Assembly (NCBI RefSeq): GCF_025642115.1 | Contig: NZ_CP106753.1 | Span: forward strand, 2,751,501 to 2,815,500 | Direction of reading: 5' to 3' | Origin: Chitiniphilus purpureus | Lineage (GTDB): Bacteria > Pseudomonadota > Gammaproteobacteria > Burkholderiales > Chitinibacteraceae | Length of the DNA: 64,000 bases | Part shown: positions 16,455 to 27,973 of the stretch, piece by piece | How positions within the stretch are numbered: position 1 is the stretch's first letter | Layout: each line of letters starts with the position of its first letter | Translations under genes and position numbers: made by a program | Notes under the pieces: model-generated | Databases searched by the model: none | What the model was told of the DNA's origin: nothing | The model's input: the letters and a program-made list of their open reading frames with translations, nothing else

Positions 16455-18650
16455 TCAGCGGCGGTCGACCGCGCGCAGGCCAAGCAGCGATTGGGGCAGG
16501 TCGGCCGGCGGCTGATCGTAGACCGACATGTCCGGCGGGGTGTAGGGCAGCATCGGCGCCGAGAGATACCACGTCTTGAACTCGTCGGCCTGCATGGGCT
16601 TGGCAATCAGATAGCCCTGGGCCTCGTCGCACCCCATGACTGCCAGCGCCTGCCATACCGATTCGGTCTCCACCCCCTCGGCGACCACCTGCAGGCCCAG
16701 GATATGCCCCAACTCGATGATGGAGCGGACAATGGAGACGTTCTCGAACTTGTGATCGAGCGCGTTGACGAAGGAGCGGTCGATCTTGAGCTCGTGCACC
16801 GGCATCTGCGCCAGGTAGGCGAATGACGAGTAACCGGTCCCGAAATCATCGATCGACAGCCGCACACCGAGCATTCGCAGCCGCTCCAGGTTGGCCAGCA
16901 GCTCCTTGGGCCGGTTCATCACCCCGGTTTCGGTGATTTCGAGACACAGCATGTCCGGGTTCGCACCCAGCCGCGCCAGGGCCTCTTCGATGAAATCGAC
17001 AAAATCCGTGTCCTCCGCATCGCTCATGCCGATGTTGACCGAGACGGTGAGACGGATGTCCTGCGCGCTCCAGCTTACCGACCGGGCCAGCACATCATGG
17101 ATCACCCACTGCGTGATGGCGCGCAGGCGGCCGGTCTGTTCGGCGAACGGGATGAAATCGCCCGGTGGGATCCAGCCGCGCTCCGGGTGACGCCAGCGGA
17201 CCAGTGCCTCGGCACTGTCGATCTCGCCGTCCTTCATCCGGATCTTGGGCTGGTAGCACACGACGAACTGGTTTTCCGCCACCGCATTGCGCAGATCGGA
17301 CAGCAGCGCCAGCTGCGTCTGGCGGTTCTGCTCGAAGCCCGGATCGTAGACCACGTGATTCTGGTGCAGCCGTTTGGCCGCATACATCGCCACCTCGGCG
17401 TGGCGCAACAGCAGATCACCCGAATCGCCATGCTCCGGATACAGTGCCACGCCGATGCTCGCGCCCAGATCCAACCGCTGGCCGACCACCACCACCGGTT
17501 GGGCCAGCAGCGCCTCGATCCGGCGCAGCCGTTCCGGCAACAGCGCCGCGGTGGTATTGGGGAACAGGATGGCATATTCGTCGCCGGAGAGCCGCGCGCA
17601 GACCTCGCCGCCGCCGCTCAGCGCCGCCGCCAGCCGCCGGCCCAATGCCGCGATCGCGGCGTCGCCCACCTGATAGCCCAGGTAGTCGTTGATGTATTTG
17701 AACTGGTCCAGATCGAACAGCACCACCGCGAAATGTGCCGGCTCACCGGCCAGATGCGCTTCGACGGCCTCGATCAGGCGGGTCCGGTTGGCAAGGCCGG
17801 TCAACGGGTCGACGAAGGCCAGCCTGAGCATCTCGCGCTCACGTTCGGCCACGGCGCCGCTCATGGTGTTGAAGCTGCGGGCCAGTTGGCCGAGCTCATC
17901 GCCGCTGCGCCAGGCAACGCGTGCGCTGTAGTCGCCCGCTTCGATGCGCCGTACGCCGGATACCAGCGCCGCGACCGGGCGCGAAAGCTGCCAGGTGAGC
18001 AGCAGCGAGAGCATCACGCCGATCAGGAAGGTGGCCAGCCCTATCGCCAGCGATTGCTGCAGTGCCTGGTTGAGCTGGGCGGCAATGTAGTCGAGGCTGA
18101 CATCCACCCCGATCAGATAGGGGCGGCCATCGGCCGTGACACCCGGGACGAACAACGAACGGAAATGGCCGTACTGGTCGGTGTATTCGATAAAGCGCGG
18201 CTGGCCGGTGGCAAGGATGTCGCGCAGCACAGCGACCGGCCCGTTGTATTCGGCGAAGTAATGCCCGTAGCGGCCCTGCGCGACCTCGCCCGGGCTGGCG
18301 CTGTCCATCAGATAGACCAGCTTGTCGCCCACTGGGGCGAACACATACAGGTAGCGCAAGCCGACAGCCTGGCAATAGCGGTCGAAGTCAGCGAGCCAGC
18401 GGCGATACTCGGCCGGCGGGATATCGTCTGCGGTGCGGGCGCGGCTGAGGAAGTCGCGCGGCAGCATCAATGGCGCCGCCGCCGCGGCGCTATGCAGGCG
18501 TTGGTCGATTTCCTGCCGGATCGCGCTCGATTTGAGCGTGTAGGCGTAGTAGCTGTAGGCGCAGGTGGCGACAAGGCTGATCAGCACGAACACCACCAGG
18601 ATCTTGCCGCGGATGCTGTTGGCAAATCCCCAGCCGAGCTTGACGCTCAT
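16455..18650 (-). CDS. Membrane GGDEF-EAL protein with HAMP (c-di-GMP turnover)
   Basis: Encodes 731 residues. Order: membrane helix (about 15-38), periplasmic sensor loop (to about 200), second helix, HAMP, GGDEF (about 280-440), EAL (about 460-700). The EAL domain keeps EALVRW, DDFGTGYSS and EGVETE and is probably an active phosphodiesterase. The GGDEF motif is SGDEY, so cyclase activity is uncertain; the domain may bind GTP and regulate the EAL part. The ATG at 18650 is chosen over 18671 because GGGGAG lies six bases before it. The periplasmic ligand is unknown. Confidence 0.9.
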   Translation of the reverse strand: MSVKLGWGFANSIRGKILVVFVLISLVATCAYSYYAYTLKSSAIRQEIDQRLHSAAAAAPLMLPRDFLSRARTADDIPPAEYRRWLADFDRYCQAVGLRYLYVFAPVGDKLVYLMDSASPGEVAQGRYGHYFAEYNGPVAVLRDILATGQPRFIEYTDQYGHFRSLFVPGVTADGRPYLIGVDVSLDYIAAQLNQALQQSLAIGLATFLIGVMLSLLLTWQLSRPVAALVSGVRRIEAGDYSARVAWRSGDELGQLARSFNTMSGAVAEREREMLRLAFVDPLTGLANRTRLIEAVEAHLAGEPAHFAVVLFDLDQFKYINDYLGYQVGDAAIAALGRRLAAALSGGGEVCARLSGDEYAILFPNTTAALLPERLRRIEALLAQPVVVVGQRLDLGASIGVALYPEHGDSGDLLLRHAEVAMYAAKRLHQNHVVYDPGFEQNRQTQLALLSDLRNAVAENQFVVCYQPKIRMKDGEIDSAEALVRWRHPERGWIPPGDFIPFAEQTGRLRAITQWVIHDVLARSVSWSAQDIRLTVSVNIGMSDAEDTDFVDFIEEALARLGANPDMLCLEITETGVMNRPKELLANLERLRMLGVRLSIDDFGTGYSSFAYLAQMPVHELKIDRSFVNALDHKFENVSIVRSIIELGHILGLQVVAEGVETESVWQALAVMGCDEAQGYLIAKPMQADEFKTWYLSAPMLPYTPPDMSVYDQPPADLPQSLLGLRAVDRR

Positions 18651-18789
18651 CTTGCGCTCCCCCTGAGGCATGACGGCAACATGCCATTACGTGTTCAGGC
18701 CTGCCATTGTTGATCAACCCCGAAACGCTTGACCAGCAAAAGCAGGCAGATGTGTCGGAAAGAACCCAGCAGTGCACCCCGTCACTGCG

Positions 18790-20595
18790 TCAGTCGCGCC
18801 CCAGCCAGGCGCGGCGCTGCGCAAGCCGGGCGGCGTCGGCATGCTGATCGGGCCGTAATCCCCAGGTGTCGGTCGGTGCCGGCAGCAGGGTCAACTGCCG
18901 CTCGCACAGCTCATCGCGACGGAAGGCATGCACCTTGAGCGTGGTGCCGGCGGGCCATGCGGCCAGTTGTCCTTCCAGGTTGCCGCTAGTCACCCGCAGG
19001 CCCTCGATCGCCACCAGCACGTCGCCTGCGGCAAGGCCGGCCGCCTGTGCCGGGCCGCCATCGAAGACGTGCGTCAGCTTGACGCCGCCGGCCTCGGCCG
19101 CGGTGCGCGCGCCGAGGGTGTTGCCGGGCGCGCGGATCTCCTGCCAGCCCCCCTTGTCCGTCGCGCCGGCGATGGGCCGCAACTGGCTTTCCACCCCCAC
19201 TTCGGCCAACAGGCGTGCCAGCGGCAACGGTTCGGTGGTACGCAGGGCCTGCTCGAAGAACGCGGCAAGGTCGAGGCCGGCGACCTCGCTTGCCAGCTGC
19301 TCCCAGTCCGCCTCGGGCACGCCCTCGCCGCGTGTCTCGAAATCGTGCCCGTAGCGCTGCCAGAGCACGCGCATCACATCGTCCAGGCTCCTGGCACCGG
19401 CGGTACGGCTGCGCAGGGTCAGGTCCAGGCAGAGCGCGGCCAGCGCCCCCTTGGTGTAATAGCTCACCTGCGCATTGGGGCTGTTCTCGTCCTGCCGATA
19501 GTATTTGATCCACGCATCCAGGCTCGCCTCTTCCAGCGTCTGCTTCAGGCGCCCGGGGCCGCGTTCGACCTGCGTCATGGTCTGTGCCAGCAGATCGAGA
19601 TATTCCTGCACCGGGATCAGGCCGGTGCGCACCAGCGTCAGATCGTCGTAGTACGAGGTGATGCCCTCGAACGCCCACAGCAGCCGGGTGTAATTCTCCC
19701 GTTGCAGATCATAGGGCGCGAATGCCGCAGGCTTGATCCGCTTGACGTTCCAGCTGTGGAAGTATTCGTGGCTGCACAGCCCCAGGTACTGCCGGTACCC
19801 CGGCTTGATCCCGGTCTCGTGCGCCAGCGGCAGGTCATCCCGGCTGGCCAGCAGCGCCGTCGACGCCCGATGTTCCAGGCCGCCGTAGCCATCGCCGGTG
19901 ACCATGGTCATGAACACATAGCGGGAGAACGGCGCCGGCGCGCCAAAGAGGCCGATCTGGTATTCGCAGATCTTCTTCAGATCGCGCTTGAGCCGCTTGA
20001 GGTCGGCGCGCTGGCGTCCGGCGATCACGATCTCATGCGGCACACCCGCCACCGTGAACGACTCGCGGGCGAACTCCCCCATCTCCACCGGATGATCGAT
20101 CAGCTCGTCGTAATCAGCCGCACGATAGCGGCCGAAGGCACCGGGCCTGGCACCATCGGTGTTCAGGCTGGTCGCCACCCGCCAGCGCGCCCTGCCGGCC
20201 GGCGGCGACAACTCGACGGTGCACGGCTGCGTTTCCTGCCCCGCCACCGCGAGAAACACACTGGTGCCGTTGAAGAAACCGCGTGTCTCATCCAGATAGG
20301 CACCGCGGACCGACAGATCGAATGCATAGACGCGATAGGTGACGACCAGCGGCTTGCGCGTCGGCGCTGCCCGCCAGCGGTGCTTGTCAAGCTTGGCAAT
20401 CTCGATCGGCTTGCCATCGGAACTCGCCTCGATCGTCACGATATGACGTGCGAACTCGCGGATCAGGTAGCTGCCGGGAATCCATACCGGCAGCCAGAGC
20501 ACCTGCCCCGCGGAATCGGGCCGGGCAATGGTCAATGTCACATCGAAATAGTGACCGGCAGGATCGGTGGGCACGAGGTGGTAGTGGAGCGACAT
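18790..20595 (-). CDS. M61-family peptidase with PDZ domain
   Basis: Encodes 601 residues and matches the glycyl-aminopeptidase (M61) family: an N-terminal beta domain, the zinc site HEYFHSWNVKRI near residue 275 with a downstream Glu in FEGITSYYDD, and a PDZ domain near 490-580 (GAQAAGLAAGDVLVAIEGL is close to the classic pattern). No signal peptide is evident, suggesting a cytoplasmic protein. It lies six bases upstream of nothing else on its 3' side but 6 bases downstream of the Hsp15 gene's stop, so it is probably the second gene of that pair. Confidence 0.9.
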   Translation of the reverse strand: MSLHYHLVPTDPAGHYFDVTLTIARPDSAGQVLWLPVWIPGSYLIREFARHIVTIEASSDGKPIEIAKLDKHRWRAAPTRKPLVVTYRVYAFDLSVRGAYLDETRGFFNGTSVFLAVAGQETQPCTVELSPPAGRARWRVATSLNTDGARPGAFGRYRAADYDELIDHPVEMGEFARESFTVAGVPHEIVIAGRQRADLKRLKRDLKKICEYQIGLFGAPAPFSRYVFMTMVTGDGYGGLEHRASTALLASRDDLPLAHETGIKPGYRQYLGLCSHEYFHSWNVKRIKPAAFAPYDLQRENYTRLLWAFEGITSYYDDLTLVRTGLIPVQEYLDLLAQTMTQVERGPGRLKQTLEEASLDAWIKYYRQDENSPNAQVSYYTKGALAALCLDLTLRSRTAGARSLDDVMRVLWQRYGHDFETRGEGVPEADWEQLASEVAGLDLAAFFEQALRTTEPLPLARLLAEVGVESQLRPIAGATDKGGWQEIRAPGNTLGARTAAEAGGVKLTHVFDGGPAQAAGLAAGDVLVAIEGLRVTSGNLEGQLAAWPAGTTLKVHAFRRDELCERQLTLLPAPTDTWGLRPDQHADAARLAQRRAWLGRD

Positions 20596-20601
20596 GCGAC
20601 G

Positions 20602-21012
20602 TCAATCCTTGCTGTGTTTGTGATCGAATCGGTCGAGCTGCCGCCGCCATTTCTTGGTGGGGCGCCCCTTGGAAAGCGGGTGTTCGAACTGTGGCGCCAG
20701 CGCCTGTTCCAGTGCCGCGGCTTCGCGCCGGGCCATGCTGTCGGCGGTTTCCTGATACAGCAGGCGCGCCTGCTCGGCCGGGCCGCGACGATCCGACAAT
20801 GCCGCCACCGTGACCTCGAATTCGCCGTGCGCCGTGCGGATGCGCAACCGGTCGCCCAGGCGCAGCACCCGTGCCGGCTTGGGCCGCTCGTCGTTGACCT
20901 GGACATGCCCACCCTCGATCGCCCCGCTCGCCAGCACCCGGGTCTTGAAAAAGCGGGCCGCCCATAGCCATTTGTCCAGCCTGACTTTGTCGTTGTCGGT
21001 CATTGTTGCCAT
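20602..21012 (-). CDS. hslR: Hsp15-type S4-domain RNA-binding protein
   Basis: Encodes 136 residues. The S4 domain spans about 8-70 with RLDKWLWAARFFKTR, the hallmark of Hsp15, which binds 50S subunits carrying stalled nascent chains. The basic C-terminal tail (SKGRPTKKWRRQLDRF) is also typical. The start is uncertain: ATG at 21012 or at 21003, neither with a strong ribosome site. It precedes the M61 peptidase gene on the same strand with a six-base gap. Confidence 0.9.
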   Translation of the reverse strand: MATMTDNDKVRLDKWLWAARFFKTRVLASGAIEGGHVQVNDERPKPARVLRLGDRLRIRTAHGEFEVTVAALSDRRGPAEQARLLYQETADSMARREAAALEQALAPQFEHPLSKGRPTKKWRRQLDRFDHKHSKD

Positions 21013-21021
21013 AGCGATCAA

Positions 21022-21543
21022 TCAAAACCGGATGGTACTACGGCGCTTTCGCAGCTGTCCCCGCCCCGGGCCGACGCCGAAGGCGGCCCCACGGCAGCCG
21101 GCGCACTGCGCCGCCGCTGGCTGCCATCCGGTATAGATCGTGCCATGCGGTGCTGTGGCGATGCAGGGCTCTGCCCGGCGCCACATCCGGCCAAGCGCGG
21201 CACCGTCAGCTGCGCGATGGCGGGAGCCCACATCAATCGGGAGGCTGCATCCAGTGTGACGGGAATCGGCATCTGGACGCCGGCGGCAAGGGGCATGGAC
21301 CCGCGCGGCGCCAGGTGAAGCGGCAGATGCGCGCGCGGCACGGCAATCCGCCCTGGCGCCCTGCCAGCTGGTGCGCCCCTCCCGGGTACGGCTGGCATGG
21401 GGGCACATCATGGGAATGCTGGTGCACCTGTGGTGGCATCCATGGCCGGGTACCTCGCCAAGCATGCCGGATCTGCCCGCCGGCCCCCTCTGGGGAGGCC
21501 AGCCGGGCGTGAGTGCCCCCGGGGACCGGGGGCACGACGGCGT
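21022..21543. other. Gene-poor intergenic stretch
   Basis: About 520 GC-rich bases between the Hsp15 start and the end of the modular lyase gene. Several overlapping frames are open on both strands, as expected at this base composition, but none shows a ribosome site or a recognisable protein. I see no RNA gene. Confidence 0.5.
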
Positions 21544-23487
<1,944 letters not shown>

Positions 23488-24240
23488 CTCCATCCTCCTG
23501 GTCCGGCTACGCTGGCTCCGTTTTGAACGACCCATGCCGGCATGCCTTGCCGTGCTCAGGTCACGTTTCGCATTGAGCGTGGAACAGGAACATTCCCTCG
23601 TCAAGTGACATGGGTCGGAGACGTACGTTGTCTTGCACGCATCCAGGTATACCAAGGATTAACTGTGAAACTTCAATAGGTTGTACCGGGATTGACTTGG
23701 GTAGGCTGTTTGAAGACGGTCAAGCAAATGACCAAAGGCGACTGAGCGCGACACAAGCCGGGCTGGCGCGGGGGCGATGCCACTGACGGCGCTGAGGTGA
23801 CTGGGCCGCTATCTTGGCAGAAGAGAGACCGCGCCGAGCATTGCCTCTTCAGGCTGGACACACTTGCGGCGCGCCGTGAAGTCGGTCAAGGCCGCGCTCA
23901 TCGTCGGGTTGCAGCACCGCAGGCTGCTGATCGAGTTCATCTCCATGCACTCGTTCGTCTCGGCCGCTGCCATCAGTCGCGTATTGGCCCATACCGGGCT
24001 GCCGAGGAGATTCTGACAAAATACTGAACGTACCCAACGATCGTCGTATAGTTGTAAGTGCAGTAGTTCACACAGCAAGCAATGATTCTGACAAAAATTT
24101 AGTATAAACTGACTTAAAAAATTATATAAAACAACATATAAATAAAGATAAAAATAAAATCAAACTGGAATTATGCTGACATGCTTCCATCATAATGATG
24201 ACAAATTTTGAAATATTATTTAGGGGTGACGGAGGAAAAC
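23488..24240. other. Long intergenic region, GC-rich then AT-rich
   Basis: The first 500 bases have normal composition. A plus-strand frame at 23798-24016, without a start codon, reads a protein-like stretch including HRRLLIEFISMHSF and may be a gene remnant; I do not recognise it. From about 24040 the sequence becomes strongly AT-rich, marking the edge of the island that carries the second lyase gene; its promoter is probably within 24090-24230. Confidence 0.5.
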
Positions 24241-24333
24241 ATGTATCAGAATTTCAACAGGATTTTTAGTACGGTAGCGGAACAGAAGGCGCGGGAAGAC
24301 TGTTTCTCAAGCTTGCAAGATTCTAAGAATTAG
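24241..24333 (+). CDS. 30-residue ORF with strong ribosome site, upstream of the lyase gene
   Basis: ATG at 24241 is preceded by GGAGG at a five-base spacing, and the frame runs to TAG at 24333. The product begins MYQNFNRIFSTVAEQKARED and has one Cys. It is not a typical attenuator peptide, as no run of one amino acid is visible. It could be a leader ORF, a small protein, or the truncated start of a lost gene. The lyase gene starts 125 bases further on in the same orientation. Confidence 0.45.
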   Translation: MYQNFNRIFSTVAEQKAREDCFSSLQDSKN

Positions 24334-24458
24334 TAGACATCAATCCATTTATTAAAAATATAGAATAATTTGAACATATAAATTCGAAACATCATGCATT
24401 ACTCTTTTTTATTCGTATAGATTTGCAACCCGTGCAAACCCTTACAAGGAGATTTTTT

Positions 24459-25853
24459 ATGTTTAGAATGAAGCATGTATTTATGTTGACCCCCTTATTC
24501 ATTTCTACTTTGGGACATGCAGATGTCGGGCTTGGATATCAATCCCTTTCCAACAATGGTGGATTTGAAAGTTGGAGTGACGGAATAGGACTTGCCAATG
24601 GATGGACCAATGAAAGCACAGCACAGATTGTATCTCTGCACAAAGTAACAGGGCCCGTATATCAGGGAAATTATGCTCAATTTTTGGAGGTGAACCTGAG
24701 CAATGGTGGTCTTGCCATATTTAGCCAAGAAATTGATGTAAGCAACCTTCAGGCAACAAAAGCTTTCAACGCATTTGTATATACGTATCCTTATGAATTG
24801 ATCAATGCAAGAGTATTCCTCAAACTCACATTTAAAGATGCAAATGGAAATCAACTAGCAAATTATCACACCACTAATTTTGGCAGCAGATATTACCTCA
24901 CAAGCGCAGACAATCCGCAGGAATGGCGAAGCCAATGGCTCAGGCCCAATGGGGGAATTCCTGCAAATGCAAAGACCGTAAAATTAAGCCTGATTGCAGA
25001 ACAGGTCACCGGCGGTACACCAGGATATGCCAAGCTCGTCATTGACGAAGCGCATTTCCATACCACGCAGCTATTGAACTCCAAATTCGGCATCCTTAAT
25101 TTTACCGAATGGACTGGCAAGGAAGTCTTTCCCAGCGCCTCGTCATTACAAATCCAGGATCTAATCAGGCGTGTTCCCCGGGGACATGCCTTGAAATCGA
25201 CGATTGCCGATTCGGAGTTGGAAGTAAGCGAAGGAGTCAGGGCAGAAGTCAAGCGCTCAGAACTTGCCCAGAAAGGGGATGAACAATGGTTTGGCTTCAG
25301 CACCTATGTCCCTTCCGATTGGGTTTTTGAACCGGTAGGCCCTACTTGGGGCCCACTGGTAGCGCAATGGCATAGTATTACCGACCCGGGAGAAGGCTCC
25401 CTCCCCCCAAGTCTTGCGCTGGTAATTAAACACAGCAAATGGTCCGTAGAGAAACGCTGGGACAATAAACAGATAACCGTAAATACCGGGAATACATCTG
25501 TAAACTACCAGGCATTACAACCTATTGTGGGTTTGCCCGCCAATATTCTTGATATAGAGAAGGGCGTATGGACAGACTGGGCGTTCCATGTGAAATGGGA
25601 TTGGCGGTCTGTGGCCGAGGGTGGGCAGGGCTTCGTACGGGTTTACAAAAATCAGCAAAAAATCATAGAAATCAACGAGCCTAATATGTACAACAATATT
25701 GCAAAGAATTACTTCAAGGCTGGCCTCTATGACTACAGATGGAACCCCGTGGGAATGCAATCTGCGGCCCCTCATTCAAGAACCATTTTTCTGGATGAAT
25801 TCCATATCATGGACGAGAACGGAAGCTTGATTGCAGTTTCCCCTTCCAATTAA
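24459..25853 (+). CDS. Secreted polysaccharide-lyase-like protein, AT-rich and probably acquired
   Basis: Encodes 464 residues with a signal peptide (about 1-21, ending GHADVG). The first 200 residues look like a beta-sandwich carbohydrate-binding domain. The second half (about 245-450) has RAEVKRSEL, WFGFSTYVPSDW, QWHS and FKAGLYDYRW, the pattern of the jelly-roll polysaccharide lyase family that includes heparin-lyase-like enzymes. The ATG at 24459 has AAGGAG seven bases upstream. Base composition is far more AT-rich than all neighbours except the Rhs immunity gene, suggesting horizontal transfer. The substrate is unknown. Confidence 0.72.
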   Translation: MFRMKHVFMLTPLFISTLGHADVGLGYQSLSNNGGFESWSDGIGLANGWTNESTAQIVSLHKVTGPVYQGNYAQFLEVNLSNGGLAIFSQEIDVSNLQATKAFNAFVYTYPYELINARVFLKLTFKDANGNQLANYHTTNFGSRYYLTSADNPQEWRSQWLRPNGGIPANAKTVKLSLIAEQVTGGTPGYAKLVIDEAHFHTTQLLNSKFGILNFTEWTGKEVFPSASSLQIQDLIRRVPRGHALKSTIADSELEVSEGVRAEVKRSELAQKGDEQWFGFSTYVPSDWVFEPVGPTWGPLVAQWHSITDPGEGSLPPSLALVIKHSKWSVEKRWDNKQITVNTGNTSVNYQALQPIVGLPANILDIEKGVWTDWAFHVKWDWRSVAEGGQGFVRVYKNQQKIIEINEPNMYNNIAKNYFKAGLYDYRWNPVGMQSAAPHSRTIFLDEFHIMDENGSLIAVSPSN

Positions 25854-25870
25854 CCCATCTGTAAAAAAAT

Positions 25871-25898
25871 CGAGGGCACTGTTTCAACAGTGCCCTCG
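25871..25898 (-). terminator. Terminator between the lyase gene and typA
   Basis: A perfect 11-bp stem, CGAGGGCACTG with CAGTGCCCTCG, around TTTCAA. In the minus direction it is followed by ATTTTTTTAC, so it is a good intrinsic terminator for typA; lying 18 bases after the lyase stop, it may serve both convergent genes. Confidence 0.88.
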
Positions 25899-25938
25899 AA
25901 TCCATTTGGAAATACTCACTACGACGCCACAGGAAACC

Positions 25939-27753
25939 TTACCCCTCGGCCTTCGCGGCACGGCGGCGCTCGTGCTCCTGCAGGTGGCGCTTGCGGATAC
26001 GGATGCTCTGCGGGGTGATCTCGACCAGTTCGTCATCGTCGATGAACTCGACCGCCGACTCCAGCGTCAGCTTGATCGGCGGGGTCAGGCGCACCGCCTC
26101 ATCGGTGCCCGAGGCACGCACGTTGGTCAGCTTCTTGCCCTTGATCGGGTTCACCACCAGATCGTTGTCGCGGCTGTGGATGCCGATGATCATGCCTTCG
26201 TACAGCTTGTCGCCGGGGCTCACGAACATGCGACCACGGTCTTCCAGGTTCCACAGTGCGTAGGCAACCGCATCGCCGTGCTCCTGGGAGATCAGCACGC
26301 CGTTGTGGCGGCCGGGCAGATCGGGCTTGACCGGGCCATAGTCGTCGAACACGTGGCTCATCAGGCCGGTGCCGCGGGTCATGGTCATGAAGTCGGACTG
26401 GAAGCCGATCAGGCCACGCGCCGGAATGTGGTATTCCAGCCGGGTGCGGCCGTTGCCATCGCTTTCCATGTTGGTGAGTTCGCCGCGGCGGCGACCGATC
26501 TCTTCCATGATGCCACCCTGGTGCTCATCCTCCAGATCGATGGTCAGGTTCTCGTACGGCTCGCACTTGACGCCGTCGATCTCCTTGTACACCACGCGCG
26601 GCTTGGCGACCGCCAGCTCGAAACCTTCGCGGCGCATGTTCTCCAGCAGGATGGTCAGGTGCAACTCGCCCCGGCCCGAGACGCGGAACACGTCGGCATC
26701 GCCGGTATCCTCGACGCGCAGCGCGACGTTGGTCAGGAGTTCCTTCTGCAGCCGGTCGCGGATCTGCCGGCTGGTGACGAACTTGCCCTCGGTGCCGGCC
26801 AGCGGCGAGGAATTGACCATGAAATCCATGGTCAGCGTCGGCTCGTCCACCGACAGCATCGGCAGGCCGACCGGATTTTCCTTGTCGCAGATCGTGACGC
26901 CGATGCCGATGTCCTCCAGGCCCGAGATGATGACGATGTCGCCGGCCTCGGCCTCGTCCACCGGCACGCGCTCCAGCCCCTGGAAACCCAGCACCTGGTT
27001 GATGCGACCAGCGGCGACCTGGTCCTCATGGTTCATCACCGCCACCTGCATGCCGGGACGGATACGGCCGTTGAGCACACGGCCCACGCCCAGGCGCCCG
27101 GTGTAGGTCGAGTAGTCGAGCGCGGCGATCTGCAGCTGCAATGGCGCGTCGGCGCTGCCCGGCGGCGTCGGCACATGCTTGAGCACGGTTTCGAACAGCG
27201 GGCGCATGTTGTCCGATTCCTCGGCCAGATCCAGCTTGGCAAAGCCGTTCAGACCCGAGGCGTAGATGATGGGGAAATCGAGCTGTTCGTCGGTGGCGCC
27301 AAGCTTGTCGAAGAGGTCGAAGGTCTGGTCCACCACCCAGTCCGGACGGGCGCCAGGACGGTCGACCTTGTTGATCACGACGATGGGGCGCAGCCCCAGC
27401 GCCAGCGCCTTCTTGGTGACGAAGCGGGTCTGGGGCATCGGCCCTTCCACCGCATCGACCAGCAGCAGCACGCCATCCACCATGCCCAGCACCCGCTCCA
27501 CCTCGCCGCCGAAGTCGGCGTGGCCCGGGGTGTCGACGATGTTGATATGGGTGCCTTCGTAATCGATGGCGGTGTTCTTGGCCAGGATGGTGATGCCGCG
27601 CTCCTTTTCCAGGTCGTTGCTGTCCATCACACGCTCGTCGACCTGCTGGTTTTCTCGGAACGTGCCCGACTGGCGCAGCAGTTGATCGACAAGTGTGGTC
27701 TTGCCATGGTCGACGTGGGCGATGATGGCGATATTGCGAAGGGCGCGGGTCAT
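25939..27753 (-). CDS. typA: Ribosome-associated GTPase TypA/BipA
   Basis: Encodes 604 residues, the family's normal length. The translational-GTPase motifs are intact: [20 protein letters not shown] (P-loop), [10 protein letters not shown] (G3) and NKVDR (G4), followed by EF-G-like domains and the BipA-specific C-terminal domain. TypA binds ribosomes and supports ribosome assembly and growth under cold or stress. The ATG at 27753 is chosen because the G domain begins there; the longer frame from 27819 adds an unrelated hydrophobic stretch. Divergent from putA. Confidence 0.97.
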   Translation of the reverse strand: MTRALRNIAIIAHVDHGKTTLVDQLLRQSGTFRENQQVDERVMDSNDLEKERGITILAKNTAIDYEGTHINIVDTPGHADFGGEVERVLGMVDGVLLLVDAVEGPMPQTRFVTKKALALGLRPIVVINKVDRPGARPDWVVDQTFDLFDKLGATDEQLDFPIIYASGLNGFAKLDLAEESDNMRPLFETVLKHVPTPPGSADAPLQLQIAALDYSTYTGRLGVGRVLNGRIRPGMQVAVMNHEDQVAAGRINQVLGFQGLERVPVDEAEAGDIVIISGLEDIGIGVTICDKENPVGLPMLSVDEPTLTMDFMVNSSPLAGTEGKFVTSRQIRDRLQKELLTNVALRVEDTGDADVFRVSGRGELHLTILLENMRREGFELAVAKPRVVYKEIDGVKCEPYENLTIDLEDEHQGGIMEEIGRRRGELTNMESDGNGRTRLEYHIPARGLIGFQSDFMTMTRGTGLMSHVFDDYGPVKPDLPGRHNGVLISQEHGDAVAYALWNLEDRGRMFVSPGDKLYEGMIIGIHSRDNDLVVNPIKGKKLTNVRASGTDEAVRLTPPIKLTLESAVEFIDDDELVEITPQSIRIRKRHLQEHERRRAAKAEG

Positions 27754-27973
27754 GACGGGAAGTGCCGGAATGGATGCAAAGCCGGCGAGTATAGCACGAG
27801 GCCAAGACCCCCATATCACGTGGCGATATTCGCAGGCAGGGGTCAGGGTCTGAGGCGTAGTAGCGCCTTGCCGCCGATTCGTGCCGATGCAACAGCCCGA
27901 TGCGGCGGATTTCGCACAAGCGCCGAGCAGCTTCTAAGTTGGAATCGTCCCGCCCGTCCCGTCAGGAGCTGCC

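Noticed and set aside
21022..21465. 147-codon minus-strand frame between hslR and the modular lyase gene
   Set aside because: Arg/Ala/Pro-rich low-complexity translation, no ribosome site, several competing frames over the same bases.
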